Of a stretch of 29,683 nt of DNA, positions 21,965 to 28,907 are shown piece by piece (position 1 is the stretch's first letter; each line of letters opens with the position of its first letter). Under the pieces are notes generated by a model, which saw only the letters and a list, made by a program, of their open reading frames with translations, searched no databases and had not been told where the DNA came from. The stretch covers positions 1 to 29,683 of the IMG/VR virus record IMGVR_UViG_3300034102_001289; one strand, 5' to 3'. Both the position numbers and the translations under genes were made by a program. The stretch comes from a virus.

Positions 21965-22955
21965 CGTCCACCTCCAGCCCGGCCTTCAAGTCCACCGGCC
22001 CAAACCTTCGCGGCGCCCGTGGTGCTGGCGGTGCTTGCGAGTACGTGCCGTCGCGGGTCCACCATTGCGCCTGCTTCGTCCGCAGATCCGGGTTGGCGTC
22101 GTATGCCGCGCGCCACTTGCGGACGCTGGCAGTGTAGGCCAGGCAGAACCCGGCCGGGTTACCCTCGAAGCTGGCCAACTTCTGAAACTCCGAGCGCATG
22201 GCTGAAGCCGTAAGCCCGACATCGCCGCCGGCCGGCAGGTGCTCGCAGGCAAACTTCGCCGCGGTCTGGAAAAGCTCGTCGGGGTCCGGTCCGCTGTCAT
22301 CGATGCGGAGCTGCTGCGGCGGGGGCGGGGCGAGCGCCAGCGCGCCATTCCCCCTTCCCCCTTCCACATTCAACATTCCACATTCAACATTCATACCGGG
22401 AACCCCCCCTATCATAGAGGCAAATCCTGGGGAACTTTGGGGAAATCGTCTATGATCGGCCAATGATAGGCCGTTTCCCCAGGATTCCCCGGGATTTGCC
22501 TCTATCATTGACGTATCATCAAGCGTTTCCCCAGGATTCCCCGGGGAACTTTGGGGAACTTTGGGGAAATCGTCTATGATCGGCTTATCATTAACCGAAA
22601 TCCCGGGGAACTTTGGGGAACTTTGGGGAGGAGGGTACTCGCTCTCCTGGTCCTTATAGTGCGGCCGCTGGTGCTTCAGGAAGTTCACGCACTGGATTAC
22701 CTCGACCGATCCAACCGGATAAAGGACGATCAGCCCGGCGTCGTGGAGGTCGTGAACCCACTGCGCGACGTCTTCCACGGTCGCCGGATCGAAGCCAAAG
22801 GCGTACTTTTTGAGCCGCGTCGGGCGGTACTCCAGGCGGCCTTCTTTGTCCGCCAGCGTCCACATGGCGATCCACAGAAGGCGCTGCGGATAGCCGACTT
22901 TTGCCGGGTCGTCGCTCTCGAAGAATCCCGGCTTGATGTTACGGGCGCGTGCCAT
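21954..22955 (-). CDS. Replication initiator-like protein with repeat-coded linker
   Basis: 333 residues. The N-terminal domain (about 1-105) opens MARARNIKPGFFESDDPAKV and continues with LLWIAMWTLADKEGRLEYRP; this layout is that of phage replisome-organiser proteins with a winged-helix DNA-binding domain. Residues about 110-190 form a Pro/Ser/Gly-rich linker, including two VPQSSPG/FPQSSPG copies, coded by direct repeats in the DNA. The C-terminal domain (about 220-305) is helical and ends RKWRAAYDANPDLRTKQAQW, as in DnaD-like helicase-recruiting modules. Lambda O has the same design, with its origin iterons in the linker. The ATG at 22955 has AGGGGT upstream. The assignment is by pattern. 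Confidence 0.72.
   Translation of the reverse strand: MARARNIKPGFFESDDPAKVGYPQRLLWIAMWTLADKEGRLEYRPTRLKKYAFGFDPATVEDVAQWVHDLHDAGLIVLYPVGSVEVIQCVNFLKHQRPHYKDQESEYPPPQSSPKFPGISVNDKPIIDDFPKVPQSSPGNPGETLDDTSMIEANPGESWGNGLSLADHRRFPQSSPGFASMIGGVPGMNVECGMLNVEGGRGNGALALAPPPPQQLRIDDSGPDPDELFQTAAKFACEHLPAGGDVGLTASAMRSEFQKLASFEGNPAGFCLAYTASVRKWRAAYDANPDLRTKQAQWWTRDGTYSQAPPAPRAPRRFGPVDLKAGLEVDDAL
22364..22391. repeat. 14-bp tandem repeat, two perfect copies
   Basis: CCACATTCAACATT occurs at 22364-22377 and 22378-22391, followed by a partial copy, and is preceded by a CCCCCTT run. In the gene's frame the minus strand encodes NVECGMLNVEGG. The repeat closely resembles a short dispersed element (HSTFNI-type when translated on the other strand) that I recall from many environmental bacterial genomes; that comparison is from memory. 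Confidence 0.7.
22414..22624. repeat. Iteron-like repeat cluster, candidate replication origin
   Basis: Five copies of the 10-mer GGGGAACTTT start at 22429, 22543, 22553, 22605 and 22615. A 32-bp unit, two of them joined to GGGGAAATCGTCTATGATCG, occurs at 22429-22460 and 22553-22584. A 22-bp element containing TTTCCCCAGGATTCCCCGGG occurs at 22472-22493 and 22524-22545. A 14-bp inverted pair lies at 22414-22427 and 22492-22505. All sit in the linker of the initiator gene, as lambda iterons sit inside O. Confidence 0.7.
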
Positions 22956-23021
22956 AGCCGCACCCCTGTTCTCGCTTCATCTGCTCCCTCTTTCTCGGCC
23001 GCGTCGGCATAGCGGCCCCGT

Positions 23022-23195
23022 TTACTTCGCCCGCATCAGCCGTTTCAGCACGGCCGACTGATTCCTGCCCGCCCGCCCATCGCTAGGCGTCTTCGCTATC
23101 ACGTAGCGCCGTCCGTTAGGCAAGCGCCACACCTGGTGATTCTTTTGGCGCACCAGCACGGCGCCGGCGCGCTTGAGTTGGTCGAGGATGGTCAT
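23022..23195 (-). CDS. HicA-like small RNA-binding protein (57 aa)
   Basis: The ATG at 23195 overlaps the RusA stop (ATGA); the ATG at 23210 would add five residues. The product MTILDQLKRAGAVLVRQKNH and on, with WRLPNGRRYVIAKTPSDGR, keeps the HicA/dsRBD layout: helix, LxxxGxxLVRQKxxHxxxxxPNGRR, then strands and a C-terminal helix. In HicA toxins the His of this motif is catalytic; here a His is present (KNHQVW). No HicB partner is visible nearby, so it may be a solitary phage version or a nucleic-acid-binding protein of other use. A 66-base gap follows before the initiator gene. Confidence 0.6.
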   Translation of the reverse strand: MTILDQLKRAGAVLVRQKNHQVWRLPNGRRYVIAKTPSDGRAGRNQSAVLKRLMRAK

Positions 23196-23617
23196 GGCGT
23201 GGCCCGCCATATCCGGATCGCGGCGCCGCTCGTAATTGAGCCCGGTGGCATCTCATCGGCGTACCGCTTGCATGTGGTCACATACTCCACCACCCGCGCA
23301 TCGTCCGCCCAGGCCCCTCCCGTGGTCAGCGCGTCTTCTGTTGACCGGATGAGCTTTGATAGATCCGGCTTGCGGTCATGCAGCGCCGTGCGCTTGCGAG
23401 ACTTCGGCCGCGGAAAAATGAACACCATCTGGCACCGCACAGGCCCATCAATCGGCGGCCGTCCCGCCATGGCTTCCCGCGCAGCCCACGCCACGGAATC
23501 CCGCCACGGCTTCACCTTCTTACTGGATTCGATCATGCGCCCGTCGCCTACGTGCCGCTTCGAGCCTTGCGGCCCTGGCACGCCAAGGACGACGAGTTCG
23601 ACGTCGGGCGGCCTCAT
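23192..23617 (-). CDS. rusA: RusA-type Holliday junction resolvase
   Basis: 141 residues. The RusA family signature is clear: GVPGPQGSKRHVGDGRMIES near the start, RKPDLSKLIRSTEDALT with Asp85, and WADDARVVEY with Asp105/Asp106, the acidic residues that bind the catalytic metal; a later Lys/Arg-rich stretch follows. RusA cuts four-way DNA junctions made during phage replication and recombination, clearing DNA for packaging. ATGA junctions join it to both neighbours. Confidence 0.93.
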   Translation of the reverse strand: MRPPDVELVVLGVPGPQGSKRHVGDGRMIESSKKVKPWRDSVAWAAREAMAGRPPIDGPVRCQMVFIFPRPKSRKRTALHDRKPDLSKLIRSTEDALTTGGAWADDARVVEYVTTCKRYADEMPPGSITSGAAIRIWRATP

Positions 23618-23817
23618 GGCCTCTCACCGCGTGGATATCGAATGGTTTTTCTGGCCTCATCGTCCTGCATAAACATCTCCTCCCATGTCCAATCAGCCTG
23701 CACGTGGCTCCGCTGCCTCACCGCAATCGCTCCATCTGCCTTGTGCCCAAGTCGCCGCATGGAATTTGGCAAATATGGCTTCAGTGGCTCATCGGCGTAT
23801 TGGTGGAAATCCCTCAT
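23614..23817 (-). CDS. Hypothetical 67-residue protein
   Basis: ATG 23817 overlaps the preceding stop (ATGA); an upstream ATG at 23862 would add a Gly-rich tail inside the neighbour gene. The protein reads MRDFHQYADEPLKPYLPNSM and ends with a charged helix and RGERP. It has two Trp and is acidic in the middle. No family recognised; the setting between RusA and ABA-sandwich proteins suggests an early accessory role. Confidence 0.65.
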   Translation of the reverse strand: MRDFHQYADEPLKPYLPNSMRRLGHKADGAIAVRQRSHVQADWTWEEMFMQDDEARKTIRYPRGERP

Positions 23818-24128
23818 CCCTCCACCGCCGCCAACACCGCCAGCATCACGGCCTCGAACCACTCCCGCGCGTTACCCTCGGCTGCGTCTTTGGTGATCGG
23901 GTGCCGCAGCCGCACGCAGAACGTATGGCTCGCCCCCGTCCAGAAGCCTTCGACGCGCCACCCGTCCATCTGTATCGCCGCCAGCACCTCGCCCGCGTCA
24001 GTATGTGGCCAGTCTGGAACCATTCCGCCATCGACGCGGACCAGTCGCCCGCGGAACTCGAATACCTGCCACTCCATCACGCGCTCGGCGATGGTGCGGG
24101 ATTCAGCTAGGGTCCATGGGCGGGTCAT
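23814..24128 (-). CDS. ABA-sandwich-like phage protein (104 aa)
   Basis: ATG 24128 overlaps the upstream stop (ATGA). The layout fits the Phage ABA sandwich (BC1872-like) family: a helix with SRTIAERVMEWQVF, a VPDWPHTDAGEVLAAIQ segment, strands (WRVEGFWTGASHTFCVRL), and a C-terminal helix EWFEAVMLAVLAAVEG. Family members are common in phages and their function is unknown. The family call is by pattern. Confidence 0.7.
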   Translation of the reverse strand: MTRPWTLAESRTIAERVMEWQVFEFRGRLVRVDGGMVPDWPHTDAGEVLAAIQMDGWRVEGFWTGASHTFCVRLRHPITKDAAEGNAREWFEAVMLAVLAAVEG

Positions 24129-24313
24129 TTTGCGGCCTCCTGCGATAACAGGCACTCTTCCATAAGCCAATCGCACAGGCCATCCCAGGCGCCGGGGTGC
24201 CTGTCTTTTCGCCAGCGTTTCGCGGCTTCGCGCTGCTGCTTGATCGTGTACCGCGCCGCCGCTTCTCGCTGTTCGCGCTGGGCGGTGGCGATAGGGTTGT
24301 CAGTCGATGGCAT
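24125..24313 (-). CDS. Hypothetical 62-residue Arg-rich protein
   Basis: I chose ATG 24313, which has an AAGGAGGG ribosome site 8 bases upstream; the ATG at 24340 lies deep in the methyltransferase gene. Product: MPSTDNPIATAQREQREAAA and on, a strongly charged helix, then WRKDRHPGAWDGLCDWLMEE. It overlaps the methyltransferase by 14 bases. A helical DNA-associated role is conceivable but not shown. Confidence 0.65.
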   Translation of the reverse strand: MPSTDNPIATAQREQREAAARYTIKQQREAAKRWRKDRHPGAWDGLCDWLMEECLLSQEAAK

Positions 24314-25292
24314 CGAATAGCCCTCCTTGAGCGCCGGCATATGCCTCCGCGCTTTCCAGGTGTTTAATCGCCGTTGAAAAGTAACCCGGCTTCAGCTCAA
24401 TCCCGATGAACTTGCGGCCTTCGTCCAGCGCAACAAACCCCTCCGAGCCAACACCGGCGAACGGCGATAGCACGACGTCGCCCGGCGAGGACCACAGTTC
24501 CAGGCACCGGCGAATCAACCCGAGCTGCAGCGGGCAGATGTGCTTCTCGTCCTTTTCGTCGCGGGCGATGCGAAAGTTCAGCACGTCCGTCTGGTCGATG
24601 TCCCACCACACCGGCTCCGCGTACCGCCGCCAAATCTCCACGCTTGTCCGCCCGTCGCGGCCTTTGCGGGCGTATTTCGAAGGGTGCTGGTCGGTTTCGC
24701 GCGGATCTTGCGCCGCGTCGCCGATATACCGCTCGAACCCAGTCGGCCGCTCAATCGGCTTCGTGCTGAGATTGTCACCTGGGGGCGTCTTGCGAAAGGC
24801 CAGCACGTAGTCAGCCATTCCCTGCCGGATCTGCGAAGAATCACGCATGACGGTTTTATGGAGGAGCCCGTTGTTATTGGTCCGTTCCCGCTCCGTCACC
24901 GGGCACTTCCACACCGTCACCCGGCTATGGAACGCCCACCCGGCGCGCTCCATGGCGGCGATACACTGGCCTGGGAAGTCGCGTAGGCCGCTGGCGCCGT
25001 CACTATTCCGATACGTCGGCAGGTCCTTAACGTGCATCACGCACAACCGCCCAGTCGTCGTCACGCGAAGTAGTTCAGGCGCAAGGAATCCGAAGTGCGC
25101 AAAGAACTCCTCATCGCTCGCGCAGTTGCCCATATCGGCCTCGGAGTCAGAGTACATGTACAGGCTGGAAAACGGCGGCGAAAACACCGTCAGGTCTACC
25201 GACTCATCGGGAATGCCCTTGATGACTTCGCAGCAGTCGCCGTTGTAGAGCGCCCAGTTGCGGCCGTGCCGCTCGTCTAAAATCACGTTCAT
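24300..25292 (-). CDS. DNA methyltransferase, N4/N6 type (beta class)
   Basis: 330 residues from ATG 25292 (TAATG with the helicase stop, GAGGT upstream); the GTG at 25301 would add three. Motif IV SPPF at residues 38-41 is followed much later by motif I SPFAGVGSEG near 276, the permuted order of beta-class enzymes that methylate adenine N6 or cytosine N4. The region in between carries a WWDIDQTDVLNF-type target-recognition part. It is paired with a helicase; there is no restriction nuclease next to it, so it may protect phage DNA from host restriction. Confidence 0.9.
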   Translation of the reverse strand: MNVILDERHGRNWALYNGDCCEVIKGIPDESVDLTVFSPPFSSLYMYSDSEADMGNCASDEEFFAHFGFLAPELLRVTTTGRLCVMHVKDLPTYRNSDGASGLRDFPGQCIAAMERAGWAFHSRVTVWKCPVTERERTNNNGLLHKTVMRDSSQIRQGMADYVLAFRKTPPGDNLSTKPIERPTGFERYIGDAAQDPRETDQHPSKYARKGRDGRTSVEIWRRYAEPVWWDIDQTDVLNFRIARDEKDEKHICPLQLGLIRRCLELWSSPGDVVLSPFAGVGSEGFVALDEGRKFIGIELKPGYFSTAIKHLESAEAYAGAQGGLFDAID

Positions 25293-26662
25293 TAGATCCA
25301 CCTCGGAAGATTCATTTGCTTTGTGCCGACGGCCGATGCAAGCTGGCGCCGCCCGGTACCGTTTTGAATTGCCGCCATCGCGTGAACCATGGCCGCTTTC
25401 ATTTCTTCGTGCTTCTTTTGCTTTTCGCGGATCGTTTTGAGGACGGGGCCTTCCGTCTCCGCGATGACCATGTAGGCGTCAACCGGCCGAGTTTGACCGA
25501 ACCGCCAGGACCGGCGCACGGCCTGATAGAACTGTTCGTAGGAGTAGGACAGCCCGCAAAAGATGTGACGGTTGCAGTGCTGCCAGTTCATGCCGAAACC
25601 CGCGATTGATGGCTTCGTGACGATGCGCTGGAACGCGCCGTTTGTGAATCCCAGTAGCTTCTCCTCTTTCGCCTCCGTCCGCTCGTCGCCGCGCACTTCG
25701 ATGGCTCCGTCGATCACGCGCATCAGTTCGTCGGCCTCGTAGTTGGTGTTGCACCAGATACACCACGGCTCTTTCGAGTCGCCGATGATCTCGGCAACGC
25801 GCGCGGCCCGCGCCGGCGCCGTCAGCCGCATCTCCCGATGCAGTCCCGTCGCCGATACGTCCGCCACCCGGAACAGTTGGCCGTTGGCGTTGATGGATTG
25901 ATCGACGGCTACAATCTCCTCATGAATGCGCAACTCGGGCATATTCCAGCCGTCGTCAGAAAACCCAAGGTCTGACGGCTTTTCCATGCACACTGACCAC
26001 GACGCCACCCACCGCCAGTAGTCAGCTTCGGCGTGGCCTTTCAGCCGGTAGCCGCCCGCCTTCATGGTGTCGTTCAGGAACCATCGCATAAGCATTTGCC
26101 CGCCGCTCATGATGTCGAGAAACTCCGAGTGGTTGCCTAGCTCCATGTGATCGTTTGGCGACGGCGTAGCCGAGCAACACAGCTTGTAGGGCGTGCTCGC
26201 AAACGAGTCTTGCAGTAGCCGCCTGGTCGCACCGGTGAAGTTCTTTAGGATGCTCGACTCGTCCAGTACGATGGCGTCGAAGCGGCCCGCGTCGAAATGC
26301 TTCAGCATGTCGTAGTTGGCGACGTTCACACCCGTCCGCACGTCCTTCTGACTTCGGCACTGCGTGATCTCAACGCCAAACTTCGCGCCCTCTGCCACGG
26401 TCTGCGCGGTCACCGCCAACGGTGCCAGTATCAGCGCATCGCCGCCCGTATGCTGGCAGACCTGCCGCGCCCATTCCGCCTGCATGGCGGTCTTGCCGCT
26501 CCCGCACTCCGTAAAGAGTGCGAACTTACCAACGTTCAGAGCCCGCGTGATGCTCTGCTTTTGGAAGCCGAAAAGTTTGCTGTTCAGGTCAAACTCTCCG
26601 GGAATGCCGGATGGTTGCGGCTGAACGTGCTTGCCGTCAAGAAACGCCCGGTAGCCGCTCAC
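25292..26662 (-). CDS. SNF2-like helicase/ATPase
   Basis: 456 residues from GTG 26662 (GTGA overlap). Motif I ECGSGKTAMQ with GSGKT at 54-58, motif II DESS (Asp134-Glu135) and motif III SATPSPND near 164-171 form the first RecA-like domain. The second domain ends with the arginine-finger motif RRSWRFGQTRPVDAY (about residues 385-405), the SNF2/superfamily 2 hallmark. The DEAD-box here is DESS. Phage helicases of this type are often next to a methyltransferase, as here, and may act in replication, recombination or modification. Confidence 0.9.
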   Translation of the reverse strand: MSGYRAFLDGKHVQPQPSGIPGEFDLNSKLFGFQKQSITRALNVGKFALFTECGSGKTAMQAEWARQVCQHTGGDALILAPLAVTAQTVAEGAKFGVEITQCRSQKDVRTGVNVANYDMLKHFDAGRFDAIVLDESSILKNFTGATRRLLQDSFASTPYKLCCSATPSPNDHMELGNHSEFLDIMSGGQMLMRWFLNDTMKAGGYRLKGHAEADYWRWVASWSVCMEKPSDLGFSDDGWNMPELRIHEEIVAVDQSINANGQLFRVADVSATGLHREMRLTAPARAARVAEIIGDSKEPWCIWCNTNYEADELMRVIDGAIEVRGDERTEAKEEKLLGFTNGAFQRIVTKPSIAGFGMNWQHCNRHIFCGLSYSYEQFYQAVRRSWRFGQTRPVDAYMVIAETEGPVLKTIREKQKKHEEMKAAMVHAMAAIQNGTGRRQLASAVGTKQMNLPRWI

Positions 26663-27129
26663 ACCCGCCCCCCATCCAACGTAGCCCAGCGCGCCACCGA
26701 ATTACCCACGTCCTCCAGCGTTGCCCATTCACAATCAGGCCCCCCGCGCAATCCCTTGTACGCCGCGCCCGCGTTACGCACCGGCCGCGGCGCATCCACC
26801 GGTCCGCGAGTAGCCTCGCGCATCTCGCGCTCTGACCGGCGCTTTTCCATCATCGCTTCAGTACCTCGGCGGGCACCTTCAGCGCGTCTCTTTGCCACGC
26901 ATGCAGCACAGCGGGTGGCTGTGGTCAGGCCACTTATAAACGCACTGCAATCCTCGCAGTTACGCTCGGACGGCGTCGCTTCTTTTTTTGCATCTAAGTA
27001 CTCTCGCCGCGCCTGCTGGCCGCATGGACGGCAGGCGTTGTGGCTTACCTTGTACATATCCTCCCGTGAATACACGGGCTGTTTGCATCGCGGGCATGGG
27101 TCGCCCGGCTTCCATGGTATTCGTGGCAT
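26659..27129 (-). CDS. Double zinc-ribbon protein (156 aa)
   Basis: Four CxxC pairs: CPRC (about residues 12-15), CRPC (33-36), CEDC (58-61) and CAAC (73-76), forming two zinc ribbons. A charged Arg/Glu-rich helix follows, ending in a Trp-containing tail. ATG 27129 has an AGGAG ribosome site. Such proteins often bind DNA or RNA; the exact role is unknown. Stop overlaps the helicase start (GTGA). Confidence 0.75.
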   Translation of the reverse strand: MPRIPWKPGDPCPRCKQPVYSREDMYKVSHNACRPCGQQARREYLDAKKEATPSERNCEDCSAFISGLTTATRCAACVAKRRAEGARRGTEAMMEKRRSEREMREATRGPVDAPRPVRNAGAAYKGLRGGPDCEWATLEDVGNSVARWATLDGGRV

Positions 27130-27171
27130 TTCTCTCCTCTTTCGTTCAGGCCGTCGGCATTGACCTGGTTG

Positions 27172-27354
27172 TTAAAATTTCCAGTCAATCATTTTGGCTT
27201 CGGCCGCGGCGATTGCCAGCGCATCGCTCCCGTAATCCTCGTGTAGCCAATTCCCGGCCCAAACGACATACCACCGGTGGCCGTCATAAACGACGCTCCA
27301 ATCAGCGTTGAAACGCCAAGTTTTCGCGTCGCTTCTGCTCCAACCCCACTTCAT
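27172..27354 (-). CDS. Hypothetical 60-residue Trp-rich protein
   Basis: Seven Trp in 60 residues, starting MKWGWSRSDAKTWRFNADWS. ATG 27354 overlaps the upstream stop (ATGA). The Trp/Tyr pattern (VVYDGHRWYVVWAGNWLHED) reads as two strands with a helix at the end. Not recognised. A 42-base gap follows. Confidence 0.65.
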   Translation of the reverse strand: MKWGWSRSDAKTWRFNADWSVVYDGHRWYVVWAGNWLHEDYGSDALAIAAAEAKMIDWKF

Positions 27355-27515
27355 TCGCTGCCTTCGTTCTTTATCGCGTCCCGCTCATCGGCCTCATACT
27401 GCGCGCCTTCCACCGCCCAGCGCTTGCGCTCCGCCCGCGGCGCCGTCGGGTATTCGTCGGCGTAGACTCGCTCAAGTTCGGCGATGCGGGCGAGGGCCGG
27501 CGGTTGGCGGGTCAT
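27351..27515 (-). CDS. Small helical protein (54 aa)
   Basis: ATG 27515 overlaps the upstream stop (27512-27515), giving MTRQPPALARIAELERVYAD and so on; the longer frame from 27710 is not needed. It is a mostly helical, Ala/Glu/Arg-rich peptide ending KNEGSE. Translational coupling supports it; no family recognised. Confidence 0.6.
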   Translation of the reverse strand: MTRQPPALARIAELERVYADEYPTAPRAERKRWAVEGAQYEADERDAIKNEGSE

Positions 27516-27847
27516 GCCCCCACCTCCACAACCCAGCCCCAGCGCCCGCCGCGCTGCTCGACGGTGATGGCGGAGATCATAAACACGCCCTCGACCACTT
27601 CGCCACCGGACAGCTTCACCAAATCGCCGGGCTGGCCGTAGGGACAGCGCCGGGTAATCCGGTACATGCAGCTTGGAGTAAGCGGAATGATGTCTCCCTT
27701 GTCCTCCCAAACCAAATACTCCGGGTGGATGATCGAGCCGTCGCCACGGATTCCGACGCGCGGCTGCTTCCGCATCGCCCGCCAGATCCGCCGCTCGCCG
27801 TTGGTGTAGGCGGCGGATTCGGCGCGAGTTAGTCGGAGGGTATTCAT
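27512..27847 (-). CDS. ASCH-domain-like protein (111 aa)
   Basis: Sequence CPYGQPGDLVKLSGGE resembles the core of phage ASCH proteins, (S/C)PYGxxGDxLWV, followed by strands such as MISAITVEQ. The N-terminal half has RIWRAMRKQPR and a GSIIHPEYLVWEDKG loop. ASCH/PUA folds bind RNA or modified bases. ATGA overlap with the next gene (27844-27847). Confidence 0.65.
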   Translation of the reverse strand: MNTLRLTRAESAAYTNGERRIWRAMRKQPRVGIRGDGSIIHPEYLVWEDKGDIIPLTPSCMYRITRRCPYGQPGDLVKLSGGEVVEGVFMISAITVEQRGGRWGWVVEVGA

Positions 27848-28086
27848 ACCTCCCCCAGCCCCATCACCACGTACCCCGGTTCAATGCCAAACTTGCCACC
27901 AGACAGAACGTAGGTTACGGCCAACTCCATGAACTCCGCGCCGTAGAAGTCGGCATCTACCGATCGGTACAGGTGAAGGATGTCGCCAACCTTGAAATCT
28001 CGGTCGTTCGTGCGAACCTCGAATGGCTTCGCCCCGCTGTTTACCGCATCCCAGTATTCTGGTAGGGTTTTCAGTTCGTGAATCAC
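27844..28086 (-). CDS. DUF3850 (ASCH-like) protein
   Basis: 80 residues from GTG 28086, which overlaps the previous stop (GTGA); a GTG at 28095 would add three. It reads VIHELKTLPEYWDAVNSGAK and then FEVRTNDRDFKVGDILHLYR, the DUF3850 signature (THELKxxPxYFxxVxxGxKxFExRxNDRxFxVGDxLxL). DUF3850 proteins have a PUA/ASCH-like fold proposed to bind RNA. Its neighbour at 27512-27847 is another ASCH-like protein. Confidence 0.85.
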   Translation of the reverse strand: MIHELKTLPEYWDAVNSGAKPFEVRTNDRDFKVGDILHLYRSVDADFYGAEFMELAVTYVLSGGKFGIEPGYVVMGLGEV

Positions 28087-28205
28087 AGTTTCCACTCCTC
28101 TCCTTTACGCACAATTGACAGCCCCGCAAACCACCGCTGCTTGTACCACAGGCCCCAGCAGCGCCATGGGCCTACCTGCGAGTTCCAAAACCACATGGTC
28201 TTCAT
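28083..28205 (-). CDS. Very short protein (40 aa)
   Basis: ATG 28205 overlaps the upstream stop (28202-28205) and the stop overlaps the next start, so it sits perfectly in the chain. The product is MKTMWFWNSQVGPWRCWGLW followed by a basic end. Six Trp in 40 residues is unusual. It may be a membrane-associated peptide; no family recognised. Confidence 0.6.
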   Translation of the reverse strand: MKTMWFWNSQVGPWRCWGLWYKQRWFAGLSIVRKGEEWKL

Positions 28206-28543
28206 GCTGGCCCTCCGGTGGCGCGGTATAGTGCTTGGGCGAGGGCGGATGGACCGTCCGCGCTGCCAAACTTCGCAAACGAGGAAAAGCAAACCGCGTG
28301 TTCTTGGAACAATATGCCGCCGTCGTTTTGCTCTGACCTAAAGCTGTAATACCGCCCTTCGCCTTTCTTCCGCCACGCCTCAGCCGCGCGGATGCAGGCG
28401 GCTGGGTCGGTGTTGTAGGTGGCGACGGGCTTCCACGGCCCGTTAAAACGGATCTCGTGCGGCTCCGCGGCAAACTCGGTCGATACCTCCAGTCCCTCGC
28501 AATGCTCGGCAATCCATACGTCGTGCGCTCTTGTCCAATTCAT
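28202..28543 (-). CDS. Hypothetical 113-residue protein
   Basis: ATG 28543 has AAAGAGAGG upstream, and overlaps the stop of the 59-residue gene. Starts MNWTRAHDVWIAEHCEGLEV; middle has FNGPWKPVATYNTDPAACIR; a C-terminal helix follows. The first 15 residues are like a conserved 'DxWIAEHxExLE' opening of several phage proteins of unknown role. Not recognised beyond that. Confidence 0.6.
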   Translation of the reverse strand: MNWTRAHDVWIAEHCEGLEVSTEFAAEPHEIRFNGPWKPVATYNTDPAACIRAAEAWRKKGEGRYYSFRSEQNDGGILFQEHAVCFSSFAKFGSADGPSALAQALYRATGGPA

Positions 28544-28719
28544 GCAATCCTCTCTTTCCTGCGAACCACAGCCCATGCCTGATTCATGCGCCGCTCTTTT
28601 TTCCAGTACACTCGCTGCCGTTCTCCGCTTGGCAGTGAATAGTAACGCTGGAGAGTTGCTTTCGCCTGCTCCCGCGCAATCGCCAGCCGCTTGCGGGCCA
28701 TGCGGACGCGGCGGATCAT
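28540..28719 (-). CDS. Arg-rich 59-residue protein
   Basis: ATG 28719 overlaps the previous stop (28716-28719) and TGA 28540-28542 overlaps the next ATG. Sequence MIRRVRMARKRLAIAREQAK and on, containing ERQRVYWKKERRMNQAW. Very basic (about a third Arg/Lys) and helical; nucleic-acid binding is likely but not shown. Too short for many ORF finders, yet its exact fit in the overlap chain supports it. Confidence 0.7.
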   Translation of the reverse strand: MIRRVRMARKRLAIAREQAKATLQRYYSLPSGERQRVYWKKERRMNQAWAVVRRKERIA

Positions 28720-28907
28720 TCCGCACCGCCTAGGTACTCGGCGTTCGCGGCCCAGCGGCGGAACCTATCCGCGTACACCGAGCTGTCCGTGTTGAAAAAC
28801 ACAATTCGCTCATCTTCTATTTTCGTCACGTACCGCTCTACGCCTTTTTTGTTTGTCCAACGATCCCCAGCCATCGGCTTCGCCAGCGCCTCAGCCTTTG
28901 TTCGCAT
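28716..28907 (-). CDS. Hypothetical 63-residue protein
   Basis: ATG 28907 has a strong AGGAGGTG ribosome site. Product MRTKAEALAKPMAGDRWTNK and so on, with GVERYVTKIEDERIVFFN forming strands. It overlaps the upstream gene by 17 bases. A small SH3-like or strand fold is possible; not recognised. Confidence 0.65.
   Translation of the reverse strand: MRTKAEALAKPMAGDRWTNKKGVERYVTKIEDERIVFFNTDSSVYADRFRRWAANAEYLGGAE

Noticed and set aside
22198-22455. Plus-strand ORF reading HSTFNI-type peptides
   Set aside because: It is the reverse side of the tandem repeat in the initiator gene; repeats of this kind create such frames without coding.
22414-22624. CRISPR array
   Set aside because: Repeats are irregularly spaced, vary in length, and lie within an open protein frame; there are no unique equal-length spacers.
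26297-27163. Plus-strand ORF of 288 residues
   Set aside because: Opposite the helicase and zinc-ribbon genes; product is low-complexity Arg/Ala-rich with no motif.
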